Below, piece by piece: positions 9,743 to 19,359 of a stretch of 64,000 nt of DNA. The stretch's first letter is position 1; each line of letters starts with the position of its first letter. The notes beneath the pieces are model-generated. The model saw nothing but the letters and a program-made list of their open reading frames with translations. It searched no databases and was not told the origin of the DNA. Source of the DNA: Bacteroidales bacterium (lineage in GTDB: Bacteria > Bacteroidota > Bacteroidia > Bacteroidales > NBLH01); NCBI GenBank assembly GCA_016937695.1, contig JAFGWC010000016.1, positions 1 through 64,000 on the forward strand. The letters are read 5' to 3'. Position numbers and translations under genes: made by a program.

Positions 9743-11152
9743 TTAATTAAACTTACTGAAATCCCATTCAGAAGTTGCATTACCAAGAAACGATCTTACA
9801 CATCTAAAACCTATATATGATTTTGCTGTATCTTGGTATTCATATGTTCTAGTTCCAACTTGTAAATAATATCCTATATCTTTCCATGATCCACCTCTGA
9901 TAACTTTTCTTTTAAGAGCAGGCGGATCACTTGCTAGGGCATTATATACATAGTCTGGATTTAAATCATGTGTGAAACTGTAAGCCGATTCATCAAAAGC
10001 ATTAGATGTCCATTCTGCAACATTTCCAGCCATGTCATATAAACCCCATTCGTTAGGATTATTATAAGCAGCTACTTGAAGTGTTTCATTTGCGCCATCA
10101 TCTCCATATATACCTCGTAGAGGTTTAAAATTTGCAATAAAACATCCTGTATTGTTTCTTGTATATGGTCCACCCCAAGGATAAACAGAAAGCATTAAGC
10201 CGCCTCTAGCTGCATATTCCCATTCAGCTTCTGTAGGTAATCTGTAATCTTGAAAAGGCACTTGACCTTTTTTTGTTAGATAATTTCTCATAAGTTGAGT
10301 ACGCCATATTGTAAAAGCATTAGCTTGTTTCCATGTAACTCCTACTACTGGATAGTTGTCGAAAGCAGGATGCCAAAAATAGCTTTTTGCATAAGGTTCG
10401 TTGTAAGAATATGTATAATCTGACATCCAAACTAAAGTATCTGGGTAAACATTTATTTTTGCTGACATGATAAATGAAGAACGGTCTTTTATTGGCACTT
10501 TTTCTCCTTTACTGTTAATGATTTCACCTTTATATTGACCACCAGAATAATCTTCATTGAAGTTATATCTGTTTGATTTTTTAGCCGCTTGTTTTAAATC
10601 AACCCAGTAATATTCATAGATAAGTTTTCTTGAATCAACTTCTTTTTTTCTGTAGAATCTTTCATGCTGTTCTAAAAACAGTTTTTTCAGAGCATCTTGA
10701 TATTCTTCGTCTTCGCTACTCCAGTTAATTTCTGTTTCCCAGTTTAAGAAACATGTATTTGCATCGTCATGGTCATAGCCATCGTATGAAATTTCTTCAT
10801 TTATTTCGGCTTTGTAGCCTTCAATGTCATTTTGAACAAGAAGCCTTCTTGCTATAGAATCTCTAACCCAATTTACAAACTGACGATATTCGTTGTTTGT
10901 AATTTCAGTAACATCCATCCAAAAAGGATCGATAGAAACTGTTTTTGCTTGAGCTGTTAAAGCGAATGGAACGTCTTCATCGTTTGGTCCCATTGTATAT
11001 GATCCCATAGGTATTAGAGTCATCCCAAAAGGGTCGTCTTCCCAAAATTCTTTTCTGTCAGGAACACCAACTAATTCGCCACTCGGACCATTATTTCTAC
11101 AACCGCTTATAATTAATACCGCGAATAAACTTAAAAGAATAATTTTTTTCAT
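9743..11152 (-). CDS. gldK: Type IX secretion / gliding lipoprotein GldK (PorK)
   Basis: Outer-membrane lipoprotein that pairs with GldN in the T9SS periplasmic ring. I take the ATG at 11152 (MKKIILLSLF) because it gives a clean lipoprotein signal with Cys18 (AVLIISGC). The in-frame ATG at 11179 would only add nine polar residues. The rest is a formylglycine-generating-enzyme-like (FGE-sulfatase) fold with RLPTEAEWEYAARGG, WGLYDMAGNVAEWTSNAF, VIRGGSWKD and GFRCVRS. FGE-type oxidase activity is not expected for this family. Confidence 0.95.
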   Translation of the reverse strand: MKKIILLSLFAVLIISGCRNNGPSGELVGVPDRKEFWEDDPFGMTLIPMGSYTMGPNDEDVPFALTAQAKTVSIDPFWMDVTEITNNEYRQFVNWVRDSIARRLLVQNDIEGYKAEINEEISYDGYDHDDANTCFLNWETEINWSSEDEEYQDALKKLFLEQHERFYRKKEVDSRKLIYEYYWVDLKQAAKKSNRYNFNEDYSGGQYKGEIINSKGEKVPIKDRSSFIMSAKINVYPDTLVWMSDYTYSYNEPYAKSYFWHPAFDNYPVVGVTWKQANAFTIWRTQLMRNYLTKKGQVPFQDYRLPTEAEWEYAARGGLMLSVYPWGGPYTRNNTGCFIANFKPLRGIYGDDGANETLQVAAYNNPNEWGLYDMAGNVAEWTSNAFDESAYSFTHDLNPDYVYNALASDPPALKRKVIRGGSWKDIGYYLQVGTRTYEYQDTAKSYIGFRCVRSFLGNATSEWDFSKFN

Positions 11153-11196
11153 ATCAACAAACCTTAATTTAATTGCCAATGTTGTTTAATTATATA

Positions 11197-12129
11197 TTAT
11201 AAAAATCTAACACTTCTATATTTTTGTGGTGCTTTGTCTATGCTTAGGTTAAAACAATAACCTAACATTAATTCATGACTACCACTATTTGTTCTTATTA
11301 TTTCAGATATATTTAATCCATAAGAGTAACCAATTCTTATGCCATTTAATAATTCTACACCAATTTTTATATCTATTCCATTCACTGTTCTATATGAAAC
11401 GCCGCCCCAGAATTTTTTATTGTATAAAACATCTACATTAATTAACATTTGTGAGGAGCTTCCGTCTGAATTAAGCATTACGTTTGGTTTTAATTCGATT
11501 AAACTGTTTGGTATTTCATATATATATCCTGAAATAAGATAATAATGTCTTTTTAAAAAAGGGAGTTTTGCATTTGTGAAATTATAACTTGGTTGAGTTA
11601 AGTGGGTTGAAGATAATCCGACATAAAGATTACCAATATTATATGCAATTCCGAATCCCATATCAAAAACAAGGTTATGATCATTTTCTGCAGGAATAGC
11701 AGGATCTGCATTGGCTGAAATTTCAGGTGTAGTCCATGTGCCCTCAAAAGCTTTATTGTTTATACCAAGCTGAGCGCCAAAACTTAATATTCCTTCACCA
11801 AGCATATGGTGATATGAGTAATCAATCATTCCTGTGAAGTTTTTTTCCAAACCTAATTTGTCGTCAAGTAGTGAAATTCCAATACCACTTTTTGTACCAA
11901 AAATATTAATAGGCGAATTTAAATTTAATATCGTTGTTTTTGGTGCGCCTTCAAGGCCAAACCATTGTTGGCGGTTAATTAAATTTGCACAAATTTCACC
12001 TTGTGTTCCTGCAAAAGCGGGGTTTATAAATGTTTTATTATCAAAGACATGACTTATTAAAGGATCTTGCTGCGATTTAGCAGTATAGATACTTGAAATA
12101 AGAATTATTATGTAAATAATTTGCTTCAT
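11197..12129 (-). CDS. porP: PorP/SprF family type IX secretion outer-membrane protein
   Basis: Beta-barrel of the PorP/SprF family, which in T9SS species associates with the PorK/N ring or with SprB-type adhesins. 310 aa, signal peptide ending TAKSQ, then the family opening QQDPLISHVFDNKTFINPAFAGTQG and alternating beta-barrel strands to the C-terminus. It sits upstream of gldK with a 44-nt gap, the usual order. The sprF-versus-porP subtype was not resolved; the gldK neighbourhood favours porP. Confidence 0.93.
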   Translation of the reverse strand: MKQIIYIIILISSIYTAKSQQDPLISHVFDNKTFINPAFAGTQGEICANLINRQQWFGLEGAPKTTILNLNSPINIFGTKSGIGISLLDDKLGLEKNFTGMIDYSYHHMLGEGILSFGAQLGINNKAFEGTWTTPEISANADPAIPAENDHNLVFDMGFGIAYNIGNLYVGLSSTHLTQPSYNFTNAKLPFLKRHYYLISGYIYEIPNSLIELKPNVMLNSDGSSSQMLINVDVLYNKKFWGGVSYRTVNGIDIKIGVELLNGIRIGYSYGLNISEIIRTNSGSHELMLGYCFNLSIDKAPQKYRSVRFL

Positions 12130-12189
12130 GTTTAAATTTGTATTCTTATTTTTTACAAATGCTAGTTTAATCTTTTAATATAAAATAAG

Positions 12190-12219
12190 CAAAGTAAATA
12201 ATTTTTTTAATGATAACAA
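12190..12219 (-). promoter_or_regulatory. Candidate promoter of the porP-gldKLMN operon
   Basis: On the minus strand TTACTTTG (12197-12190) matches seven of eight positions of TAnnTTTG, and TTG (12219-12217) lies 19 nt upstream as a -33 element. This gives a leader of about 55 nt before the porP ATG. No terminator-like hairpin separates it from the operon. Sequence match only. Confidence 0.4.
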
Positions 12220-12398
12220 AAATCTTAATGTTTTAATAAATTTTTATAACTATATCAAGATATGTGCCATTATCTTTTTTAAGCAAATTTAAAGTTATAA
12301 TACATTAATGTATTCTTTTATACGAATATTTAAAAGAAAAGTTTCAAAATGTTATAAAATATTACATTTTTTTAAGATATTGACATTTATATATTTGT

Positions 12399-13559
12399 TT
12401 AATTAATTTTTTGAATTGTATTAAGCCATCTTTCAGGAATTTCTTGAGAGCAAGCTAATTTATAGTCTTCATAAGAACATGCGATTATGTATTTTTCAAT
12501 TGAGTTATTTAGTATGCCGATTTCCATCCACCATCTATTATCAAAATTATTTTTATAAAAAATTATGTTTTTATTATTTTTTTCAAAGTTAACAATAAAC
12601 TTAGTATATTCATTTGGATTAATTTTAGGGTTATTTATTTTTCTGGTTGTTAAAGCATCAATAAAATACCATATAATTTGAGCTGCAAGATTTATTGTTT
12701 GATTGTTATTGTCAAAATCAGGATTAATATCGTAAATTCCAAAAGAGCTGAGCTTATCGCTAAGTCCTGCATATTTTGCCAATTGACAAACTTCTTCGCC
12801 ATAAAAGCCATTTGTTGAAGGCATAAAATGTGCAGGTGCGTCTGATTGTTTTATTGAACTTATGTCTATGCTCAATAAATCGGCATCTCGAATAATTGGT
12901 TCGGCTTCTTTTAAATCAAATCTTAATTTTCCAAGTCTTACTGTATCGAAATTCAGTTTATTCAAAAAAGTTATTTCTTCTTTGTTTGTGTAATATGATT
13001 GGTATCCGAGATTTGTAAAGTTAAAAAGGGTATCTCTATTATTTAGAATTATTTGGCCTAAATAGCTTGTTGAGTCGAAATCGTTTTTTAAATATCCGAG
13101 ATCAAATTTAGGATCTATGCATACAAGGTTTGTTTTTAGCTTAAGCTTTTCATATGCTAAAAAATTTCCGTAAGTTAAATCCTGACTTCCTCCAATAATT
13201 ATAGGGATTACTGATTTTGATATTAAAATTTGACAAATATCACTAATTGCAAAATATGTATCTTTTAGTGTATTCCCGATTTTAATATTTCCTAAATCAA
13301 TAATTTTAATATTTGATGGAATATTTAATTGATATAAGCTTTCTCTTATTTTATCGGGTGCTTTTGCAGTTCCTTTATTTTTAGAATTTCTTTCTTCAGG
13401 AATTCCAATTATAGCAGCTTTGTATTGTTCTAAATTTTTAAATTTAAAATTAAAAGTATTTTTATCTATATTGAAAAATGCAAATTTATTTTTTTTAAAA
13501 CTTGAATCTATTTGAAATTTTTCTGTTTCTATTTTATCAAAGTAATATAGCAAGTCCAT
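12399..13559 (-). CDS. Arginase/formimidoylglutamase-fold protein without the manganese ligands
   Basis: Ureohydrolase-fold protein, 386 aa, no signal peptide, so cytoplasmic. The fold motifs are recognisable but the metal ligands are changed. GGDH reads GGSQD (123-127), DAHxD reads DPKFD (149-153), and DxDxxDP reads DISSIKQSD (232-240). So His becomes Gln, His becomes Lys, and the second Asp of DxD becomes Ser. Similar degenerate members occur in Bacteroidota and are often labelled formimidoylglutamase, but a binuclear Mn site cannot form as usual. It stands alone, and no histidine-degradation genes are nearby. Function unknown. Confidence 0.8.
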   Translation of the reverse strand: MDLLYYFDKIETEKFQIDSSFKKNKFAFFNIDKNTFNFKFKNLEQYKAAIIGIPEERNSKNKGTAKAPDKIRESLYQLNIPSNIKIIDLGNIKIGNTLKDTYFAISDICQILISKSVIPIIIGGSQDLTYGNFLAYEKLKLKTNLVCIDPKFDLGYLKNDFDSTSYLGQIILNNRDTLFNFTNLGYQSYYTNKEEITFLNKLNFDTVRLGKLRFDLKEAEPIIRDADLLSIDISSIKQSDAPAHFMPSTNGFYGEEVCQLAKYAGLSDKLSSFGIYDINPDFDNNNQTINLAAQIIWYFIDALTTRKINNPKINPNEYTKFIVNFEKNNKNIIFYKNNFDNRWWMEIGILNNSIEKYIIACSYEDYKLACSQEIPERWLNTIQKIN

Positions 13560-13584
13560 TTAATTTTTTTTAATAAATATTTAA

Positions 13585-13615
13585 CAAATATAAAGTTTAC
13601 CATACAAAAACACAA
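13585..13615 (-). promoter_or_regulatory. Candidate promoter of the arginase-fold gene
   Basis: Minus-strand TATATTTG (13592-13585) is an exact TAnnTTTG -7 element with TTG (13615-13613) 20 nt upstream. Transcription would begin about 20 nt before the ATG at 13559. Confidence 0.5.
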
Positions 13616-13865
13616 GTAAAATAAGCCTTGTTTATCAACATTTATTTTTAATATTATGAAATTAAGACTGATTTTTTCTAGTTGTTTTCACAGCAAATTA
13701 ACAATAATTGTTAAAATTAAAATTATAAAAATTAATTGGAATTTAATTTTAAAGATGTGAAAAATCAAAATATTGCATAGTAAGATACTTATAATTAGAT
13801 ATTTGTGAAAAGCTCTAATTCTTACAAGTTTATTATTAGGGTAATTGTAAAATGTGAATTAAATT

Positions 13866-13905
13866 CTCATATCACTTTTTGAATTAGTTTCAAAAGTGAT
13901 ATGAG
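13866..13905 (-). terminator. Terminator-like hairpin downstream of topA
   Basis: A perfect 14-bp inverted repeat, CTCATATCACTTTT (13866-13879) and AAAAGTGATATGAG (13892-13905), lies about 50 nt after the topA stop. The following minus-strand sequence is only AATTTAATT, so the U-tract is poor. Termination is likely but not certain; a 3' stabilising stem is the alternative. Confidence 0.55.
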
Positions 13906-13952
13906 ATGCAAATTATTTAGATTTTATTTATTAATAAAAAAGGATTTTAAAT

Positions 13953-16526
13953 TTATTTTTTTGTTGGTTTTTTAATTTTGGTATTTGTTTTAGCTTTTGT
14001 TTTAACTGTTTTTTTTACTGTTTTTTTACTGTTTTTTTCAGCAGGTAAAAGTTCAATACATTTTTCTAGAGTTAAATTTTCCGGAACGATATCTTTTGGG
14101 AGTCTATAGTATTTAGTTTTAAATTTAATTGTAGGATTTCCCCATCTATCTTTTACAACAATTATATCTTTATTTTCGGGAAACTCTTTAATTAACTTTT
14201 TATTGTCTGATTCTCTTTTTGCTTCAATTAATTCAATTGCTCTTTCAAGATTTATTGTTAATGGGTCGTCTTCTTTTTTTAATGAAGTAAATTTAGATTT
14301 GTGTTTTATATATGGTCCAAATCTTCCAATTCCAATAACAACAGTTTTTGATTCATAATCTCCAATTGTGCGTGGAAATTTAAAAAGTTCCAGTGCTTCT
14401 CCAAAAGTAATTGTATTAATATTTTGAGTAGCTAAAAGGCTTGCAAAACTGGGTTTTTCTTCGTCATCAGATTCGCCAATTTGAACCATTGGACCAAATC
14501 TGCCAACTCGAGCAAATATAGGTCTCCCATTTTCCGGATGTATTCCTAATTTTCTACCGTCTTTATTTTCTTTTAAAAGTTTAAGAGCTTGTTCTAGGTT
14601 AATTGTTTCAATTAATTGATCTTGAGTAAGGCTTGCAAATACAAGTTTATCGCCTTTTTCTGCATCACCTAATTGTACAATTGGCCCAAATCTTCCAATT
14701 CTTGCAAGAACAAGTTTATTTGTTTCGGGATCATTTCCTAAAATTCTTTCACCACTGTTATGTTCTGATTCTAAAAGAGTTTTCTCAACTTTTTCATGAA
14801 ATGGATGATAGAATTTATCTATCATATTTGTCCATTTTAGTTTTCCAATCGCAATTTGGTCAAATTGTTTTTCAACATCAGCAGTGAAATTAAAATCTAA
14901 TATGTTTTCAAAATACTTAATTAAAAAATCATTAACAACCATGCCTATATTTGTAGGAAAAAGTTTAGATTTTTCTTTAGCAAAAACTTCTGTACTTAAT
15001 TGATGTGAAATAATATTATTTTTTAAAATAAATTGATTAAAATTTCTTTCTTTTCCTTCTCTGTCTTCTTTAATCACATAACCTCTTTTTTGTATTGTAG
15101 AAATTGTAGGAGCATAAGTAGATGGTCTGCCAATACCAAGTTCTTCTAATTTTTTCACTAAACTGGCTTCTGTAAAACGAGGTGGATTTTTCGAAAACCG
15201 CTCTATTGCGTTGATTAGCTTTAAGTTAAGCGGAGTGTTTTTAGAAATTATTGGGAGTAAAGTTGATTTTGTTTTTTCGCCATTTTCATCATCGGTTGAT
15301 TCAGTATATACTCTTAAAAAACCATCAAATTTAATTTGTTCGCCACTTGCAATAAATTTTTGAGGACAAATAGAACAATTAATAATAATATTTGTTTTTT
15401 CAATATTTGCATCGCTCATTTGAGATGCAAGAGTTCTTTTCCAAATTAGTTCGTAAAGTCTTTGCTCTTGATAAGTCCCGCTAACACTATTATTTTCCAT
15501 ATAAGCCGGTCTAATAGCTTCGTGTGCTTCTTGTGCGCCTTTGGTTTTTGTTTTGTACAGTCTATGTTTGTAATATTTTTCTCCAAATTCAGAAATTATT
15601 TGCTCTTTTATTGCATTCATTGCAGAATCAGATAAATTTACAGAATCTGTTCTCATGTATGTAATTTTTCCTGATTCGTACAAAGATTGAGCAACTCTCA
15701 TTGTTTGAGAAACTGAAAAACCAAGTTTTCTGCTTGCTTCTTGTTGAAGAGTTGATGTTGTAAAAGGAGCTGTAGGTGATTTTTTTGATGGCTTTTTTTC
15801 TATTTCATCAATTTTATAATTTGCTTTTTTGCAATTATTTAAAAAATCATTAACCTCTTCTTTAGTTTTAAATCTAGTTTGAAGTTCTGCATCTAAGTCA
15901 ACTTTTTTCCCTTTTTCGTCAGTTATTTCAAATTTAGCCGTAACTTTATAATAAGACTCATATGTAAAATTAATAATTTCTCTTTCTCTTTCAACGATTA
16001 ATCTTACTGCTACAGATTGAACTCTTCCTGCTGATAATGAGGGCTTTACTTTACGCCAAAGCAAAGGTGAAAGTTCAAATCCAACTAATCGATCTAAAAT
16101 TCTTCTGGCCTGTTGGGCAGAAACTAAATCATCATCAATATCTCTCGGATTTTTTACTGCATTTTGTATTGCCTCTTTAGTAATTTCGTGAAAGACAATT
16201 CTTTTAGTATTTTCTTTTTTTAAACCAAGTGCTTCAAATAAATGCCATGCAATTGCTTCTCCTTCTCTATCTTCATCAGATGCAAGCCAAACAGTTGTTG
16301 AGTTTTTAGCAATTTTTTTGAGTTCTGCTACCATTTTCTTCTTATCGGCAGAAATTTCGTAATTTGGGGCAAAGTTATTTTTTATATCAATCCCGAAATC
16401 TTTTTTAGAAAGATCCCTTATATGACCATTGCTTGATTTAACATTGAAAGTTTTTCCTAGAAATTTTTCAATTGTTTTAGCTTTAGCCGGTGACTCTACT
16501 ATTACTAAATTTGATTCCATATGCAA
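13953..16526 (-). CDS. topA: DNA topoisomerase I (type IA)
   Basis: Relaxes negatively supercoiled DNA by transient single-strand cleavage. 857 aa. Toprim motifs VIVESPAKAKTIEKFLG at the N-terminus and ASDEDREGEAIAWHL at about 80; the active-site Tyr is in ITYMRTDSVNLS; QRGYV-type and GRPSTYAPTI segments follow. The C-terminus has three Cys-free repeats (LVLARIGRFGPIVQLG, IFARVGRFGPMVQIG, VVIGIGRFGPYIKH) instead of zinc ribbons, then a Lys-rich tail. Met1 and Met3 (16520) are equally plausible starts. Single-gene unit. Confidence 0.97.
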   Translation of the reverse strand: MHMESNLVIVESPAKAKTIEKFLGKTFNVKSSNGHIRDLSKKDFGIDIKNNFAPNYEISADKKKMVAELKKIAKNSTTVWLASDEDREGEAIAWHLFEALGLKKENTKRIVFHEITKEAIQNAVKNPRDIDDDLVSAQQARRILDRLVGFELSPLLWRKVKPSLSAGRVQSVAVRLIVEREREIINFTYESYYKVTAKFEITDEKGKKVDLDAELQTRFKTKEEVNDFLNNCKKANYKIDEIEKKPSKKSPTAPFTTSTLQQEASRKLGFSVSQTMRVAQSLYESGKITYMRTDSVNLSDSAMNAIKEQIISEFGEKYYKHRLYKTKTKGAQEAHEAIRPAYMENNSVSGTYQEQRLYELIWKRTLASQMSDANIEKTNIIINCSICPQKFIASGEQIKFDGFLRVYTESTDDENGEKTKSTLLPIISKNTPLNLKLINAIERFSKNPPRFTEASLVKKLEELGIGRPSTYAPTISTIQKRGYVIKEDREGKERNFNQFILKNNIISHQLSTEVFAKEKSKLFPTNIGMVVNDFLIKYFENILDFNFTADVEKQFDQIAIGKLKWTNMIDKFYHPFHEKVEKTLLESEHNSGERILGNDPETNKLVLARIGRFGPIVQLGDAEKGDKLVFASLTQDQLIETINLEQALKLLKENKDGRKLGIHPENGRPIFARVGRFGPMVQIGESDDEEKPSFASLLATQNINTITFGEALELFKFPRTIGDYESKTVVIGIGRFGPYIKHKSKFTSLKKEDDPLTINLERAIELIEAKRESDNKKLIKEFPENKDIIVVKDRWGNPTIKFKTKYYRLPKDIVPENLTLEKCIELLPAEKNSKKTVKKTVKTKAKTNTKIKKPTKK

Positions 16527-16567
16527 TATAAACTTTAAAAACTGTTTTTTTTAATAAGAAAATCGCA

Positions 16568-16598
16568 CAAAATAAAGAAAATAGTAGGCTAAGTTCAA
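16568..16598 (-). promoter_or_regulatory. Candidate promoter of topA
   Basis: Minus-strand TTATTTTG (16575-16568) matches seven of eight positions of TAnnTTTG, with TTG (16598-16596) 20 nt upstream; the leader would be about 40 nt. An exact -7 match, TAAATTTG (16603-16596), overlaps the -33 but has no TTG of its own. Confidence 0.3.
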
Positions 16599-16780
16599 AT
16601 TTATTTATTAAATTAATTTTGACTAATGCCACTAATGTTCATATAATGAGTACTTTAAGTCACAATATTTTATTCGTTTTATTTATTAACAATGCAAGTT
16701 TGATATCAGAAACTATCGGATGTATATCGAAACCAAATTAATAAAGCTAATATTTTAAAAAAGTTATAATAATTCGATTA

Positions 16781-17653
16781 TTAATTATTTGTTTGCGTCA
16801 TATTTTCGGGAACAGCGATAATATAATTAGCTTTATCAAGATTTTCATCATCAAGTTTGTCTATATTTTTTTGATAAACAGTGCTTAAAGTAATAATTTT
16901 CAAATCAGGATTTAATTTTTTTATCCACCAAACTATTCCTTCAAAATTATCTGAATGATATGAGCCATTGAAATGAAGAAAAAGTTTTCCTTTTGACCAA
17001 TTTTTTAAAATAAAATGTGCCATTGTTGCATCTTTTGATGCTTGAGATTTAGCAAGATTGTCGGTTTGATGTTCATCCATTCCTTCAATGTTAGACATGC
17101 TTTTATAGCATTCAACATCAGAATTATATAAGTGCTCTAAATCAGGACTGATATACTTTTTAGCCTCATCGCTTAATTCTATTATTGCTTCAAACCCTTT
17201 TTTATATATCATTGATGCGTATCTACGCGGGATATTAGTTGCAATATATCTTAGTTTATTTTCAAGTGCAAATTTTAATACCGGTTTATAATCGGTTTGA
17301 TAATTAGGCCACAAACGAGCATCTGCTTCAAATTTTTTATCTCCAAAAGCGCTGTCCAGATATTCGTTTAAAATTAATTGATTATCAGACTCAAACATTT
17401 CTGCGCCAATAATAAGATTATTCTTTACTATTTCATAAAGATCTTTTGTTATTTCATATTGCATCCAATGCGAAATTGGGTCGTTGTGCGATTCACCAAA
17501 AAATACAATATCTGCCGATTGCAATTCAGAAATCATTTTTGAATATTTTATTTCTTTGCCTTTTTGGTTAAATAAATTTTTTGCAGGTTTATCGTTAGTA
17601 TATGCAACACTTAAAACGCTGATAAAAAATACTGAAATAAATATTTTTCTCAT
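16781..17653 (-). CDS. ChaN-family haem-binding / Tiki-like domain protein
   Basis: Exported protein of the ChaN family, whose studied members bind haem and take part in iron uptake. I use the ATG at 17653 (MRKIFISVFFISVLSVAYT), which starts a normal signal peptide. An upstream in-frame ATG at 17716 would put 21 residues before it. The opening catalytic-like motif ADIVFFGESHNDPISHW and later LHFNGSYHSDNFEGI are family landmarks. No lipobox Cys is visible. About 290 aa, normal length. Neighbours give no iron-uptake context; the nearest operon is respiratory. Confidence 0.82.
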   Translation of the reverse strand: MRKIFISVFFISVLSVAYTNDKPAKNLFNQKGKEIKYSKMISELQSADIVFFGESHNDPISHWMQYEITKDLYEIVKNNLIIGAEMFESDNQLILNEYLDSAFGDKKFEADARLWPNYQTDYKPVLKFALENKLRYIATNIPRRYASMIYKKGFEAIIELSDEAKKYISPDLEHLYNSDVECYKSMSNIEGMDEHQTDNLAKSQASKDATMAHFILKNWSKGKLFLHFNGSYHSDNFEGIVWWIKKLNPDLKIITLSTVYQKNIDKLDDENLDKANYIIAVPENMTQTNN

Positions 17654-17830
17654 TTTAAATAAATTTATTATGTAAGGTAAAATTTGTTTTTTTTTGTAAA
17701 GATAAAAAGCTTGCATTAAAACACAATAAATTATTTAAATAACGGAATAAATTTACATTTTAAGATAATTTAGAATTATATATAAGTTATTGATTTATAT
17801 TTATTTGAAATATTTTAATTCTCTAAAAAT

Positions 17831-17867
17831 AAAAAAACTGTCTCCATAATTTCTTTATTGGAGACAG
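17831..17867 (-). terminator. Intrinsic terminator of the 4Fe-4S/NrfD/cytochrome operon
   Basis: Nine-bp perfect stem CTGTCTCCA/TGGAGACAG (17838-17846 and 17859-17867). It is followed on the minus strand by seven T (17837-17831), about 30 nt past the stop of the monohaem cytochrome. Confidence 0.88.
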
Positions 17868-17897
17868 CTAATAGTTTAAGATTTAATAAGTTAACTG

Positions 17898-18314
17898 TTA
17901 TTTTAATGTTCTCATATAGTTAACAATAAACCATCTGTCATCGACAGAAGTGATTTTTTTCTCAAAATTAGGCATTTCATCTCTTCCTATAAAACTTTTG
18001 TAATAAAGTTCGCCATCGGTTTGAGCCAAAACTTCTTTTGATGTTAAATCTCTCATTTCGGTATCAAGTTGGCTTGCTTTTTTACCATCGCCATAACCTT
18101 CTGCACCATGGCATGATGCACAATGTTGATCAAACAATGTTTTACCTACTTTTTTAGCATCAGCTTTGCCAGCCATTGGGTTTTTCATGTTTTTAAATTC
18201 AGCAGGTACAGGCCATTCGTCTTGAGTATCATTTGTTGATGATTGTAAAATTAAACCACCAAAAACAAACAATAAGCTCAAAAATAAAAATTTCATTTTT
18301 TTTAGAATTTCCAT
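17898..18314 (-). CDS. Secreted monohaem class I cytochrome c
   Basis: Periplasmic electron carrier with one haem: CASCHG at about 65-70 and a distal Met in GRDEMPNFEKK. 138 aa; signal peptide near the N-terminus. Translation may start at Met1 or, more like a signal peptide, at the ATG at 18296 (MKFLFLSLLFVFGG). Last gene of the operon that begins with the 4Fe-4S protein at 21686, with a terminator right after it. It probably accepts electrons from the NrfD/4Fe-4S module or passes them on to the multihaem proteins. That role is inferred. Confidence 0.9.
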   Translation of the reverse strand: MEILKKMKFLFLSLLFVFGGLILQSSTNDTQDEWPVPAEFKNMKNPMAGKADAKKVGKTLFDQHCASCHGAEGYGDGKKASQLDTEMRDLTSKEVLAQTDGELYYKSFIGRDEMPNFEKKITSVDDRWFIVNYMRTLK

Positions 18315-18434
18315 AGCATTTGTTTTTAAGTTATTAATATATAAAACGTAATATAAAAATGATAATTGCGTATATAAAATGTCATTAAATAGATTAACTA
18401 TTTATACATTATCATTTTATGATTTGTGCAGTTT

Positions 18435-19304
18435 TTAGGCTACTTTTTTTATTTTACTGACTTTATAAATGGCTAAACCAAAATTAAACCATGCACCTAA
18501 AAGGATTATTGCAACAGCAATTAACATCCATAAAGGCGCCTCGCCTGCGCTAGCCCATAAAGCTCTTAAATGTTGATCATCTGAATAAGATACTACTGTT
18601 CCCCACTGAATATTTTGAGATTTTTCAATCGTTCCATATTCATCATTATCAAGAAGTTTAACAATTACTGTCAAATTCCCAGTAGAGTCACCTGGCATAT
18701 CCATCGGAAACTTTACTTGAAGTTGTCCATTTTCATCAGTACTCCCTTTTTCTACTGTAAATAGACTGTATAATCTTTTCACATATACATAAACATCAGT
18801 ATTTTCAACAGGTATAGTTTCGCCTTCATTATTTAAAGTGGTAATTTTCACATCTACCATTTTTAAAGAGTCTACTATATTTAGTAAAAAATTGAGCTCG
18901 GCATCTTTAATTTCGACCGATTTTTTAGCGCTTTTAAACTTTTCGCTTTTTTTCAGTTTTGCAGTAAAAATTGTAAATCCATTTTCGTTTAATGGAAATT
19001 TAAAATCATTTACAATATGCAATATTGCATAGCCTTCTTTGTCAGATTTTATAGTTCCGAGAATTAATTCAGATGAGTCGCTTTCAGCTGTAAATGTAAC
19101 ATTCTGATCAATTACTGGCATAAAATTTTTGTTCTCTTTGTAATATAATTTTGAGGACAATACTTTAGTCCCATCATTTAATTTCAGATATTGTAATTTT
19201 AATATGACTTTTTTAGGCTCATTGTTTTCATCTTGTGCAACAGCCAAAGTATTTATTAAAAACAGAATAAATGAAACACTGATTAATATATTTTTGATTT
19301 TCAT
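18435..19304 (-). CDS. Exported, membrane-anchored protein of unknown function in a respiratory operon
   Basis: I do not recognise a named family. 289 aa. Signal peptide (ILFLINTLAVAQ), then a beta-rich periplasmic part of roughly 220 residues that looks like two Ig-like domains (around 30-140 and 145-240, with DENGQLQVKFP in the second). A single C-terminal TM helix follows (about 257-280, LWMLIAVAIILLGAWFNFGLA) with a short basic tail. It lies between the NrfD-type gene and the cytochrome c gene on the same strand. An assembly or docking subunit of that complex is the obvious guess. No Cys or haem motif is present. Confidence 0.75.
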   Translation of the reverse strand: MKIKNILISVSFILFLINTLAVAQDENNEPKKVILKLQYLKLNDGTKVLSSKLYYKENKNFMPVIDQNVTFTAESDSSELILGTIKSDKEGYAILHIVNDFKFPLNENGFTIFTAKLKKSEKFKSAKKSVEIKDAELNFLLNIVDSLKMVDVKITTLNNEGETIPVENTDVYVYVKRLYSLFTVEKGSTDENGQLQVKFPMDMPGDSTGNLTVIVKLLDNDEYGTIEKSQNIQWGTVVSYSDDQHLRALWASAGEAPLWMLIAVAIILLGAWFNFGLAIYKVSKIKKVA

Positions 19305-19359
19305 GTGTTTATATTTTAATATTTTCTAATAATAATATAAATTTTTACTCCCTTGTTTT

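Larger units (their letters stand above)
13560..13952. other. 393-nt intergenic region between topA and the arginase-fold gene
   Basis: Very AT-rich. It holds a promoter candidate for the arginase-fold gene at its left end and a 14-bp hairpin near topA at its right end (both listed separately). I see no open frame or RNA gene in the remaining ~250 nt. Confidence 0.6.

Noticed and set aside
18350-18425. Inverted ATGATAAT/ATTATCAT pair between the Ig-like gene and the cytochrome c gene
   Set aside because: Arms are short, AT-only and far apart in AT-rich DNA; no T-run at a useful place. Not convincing as terminator or operator.
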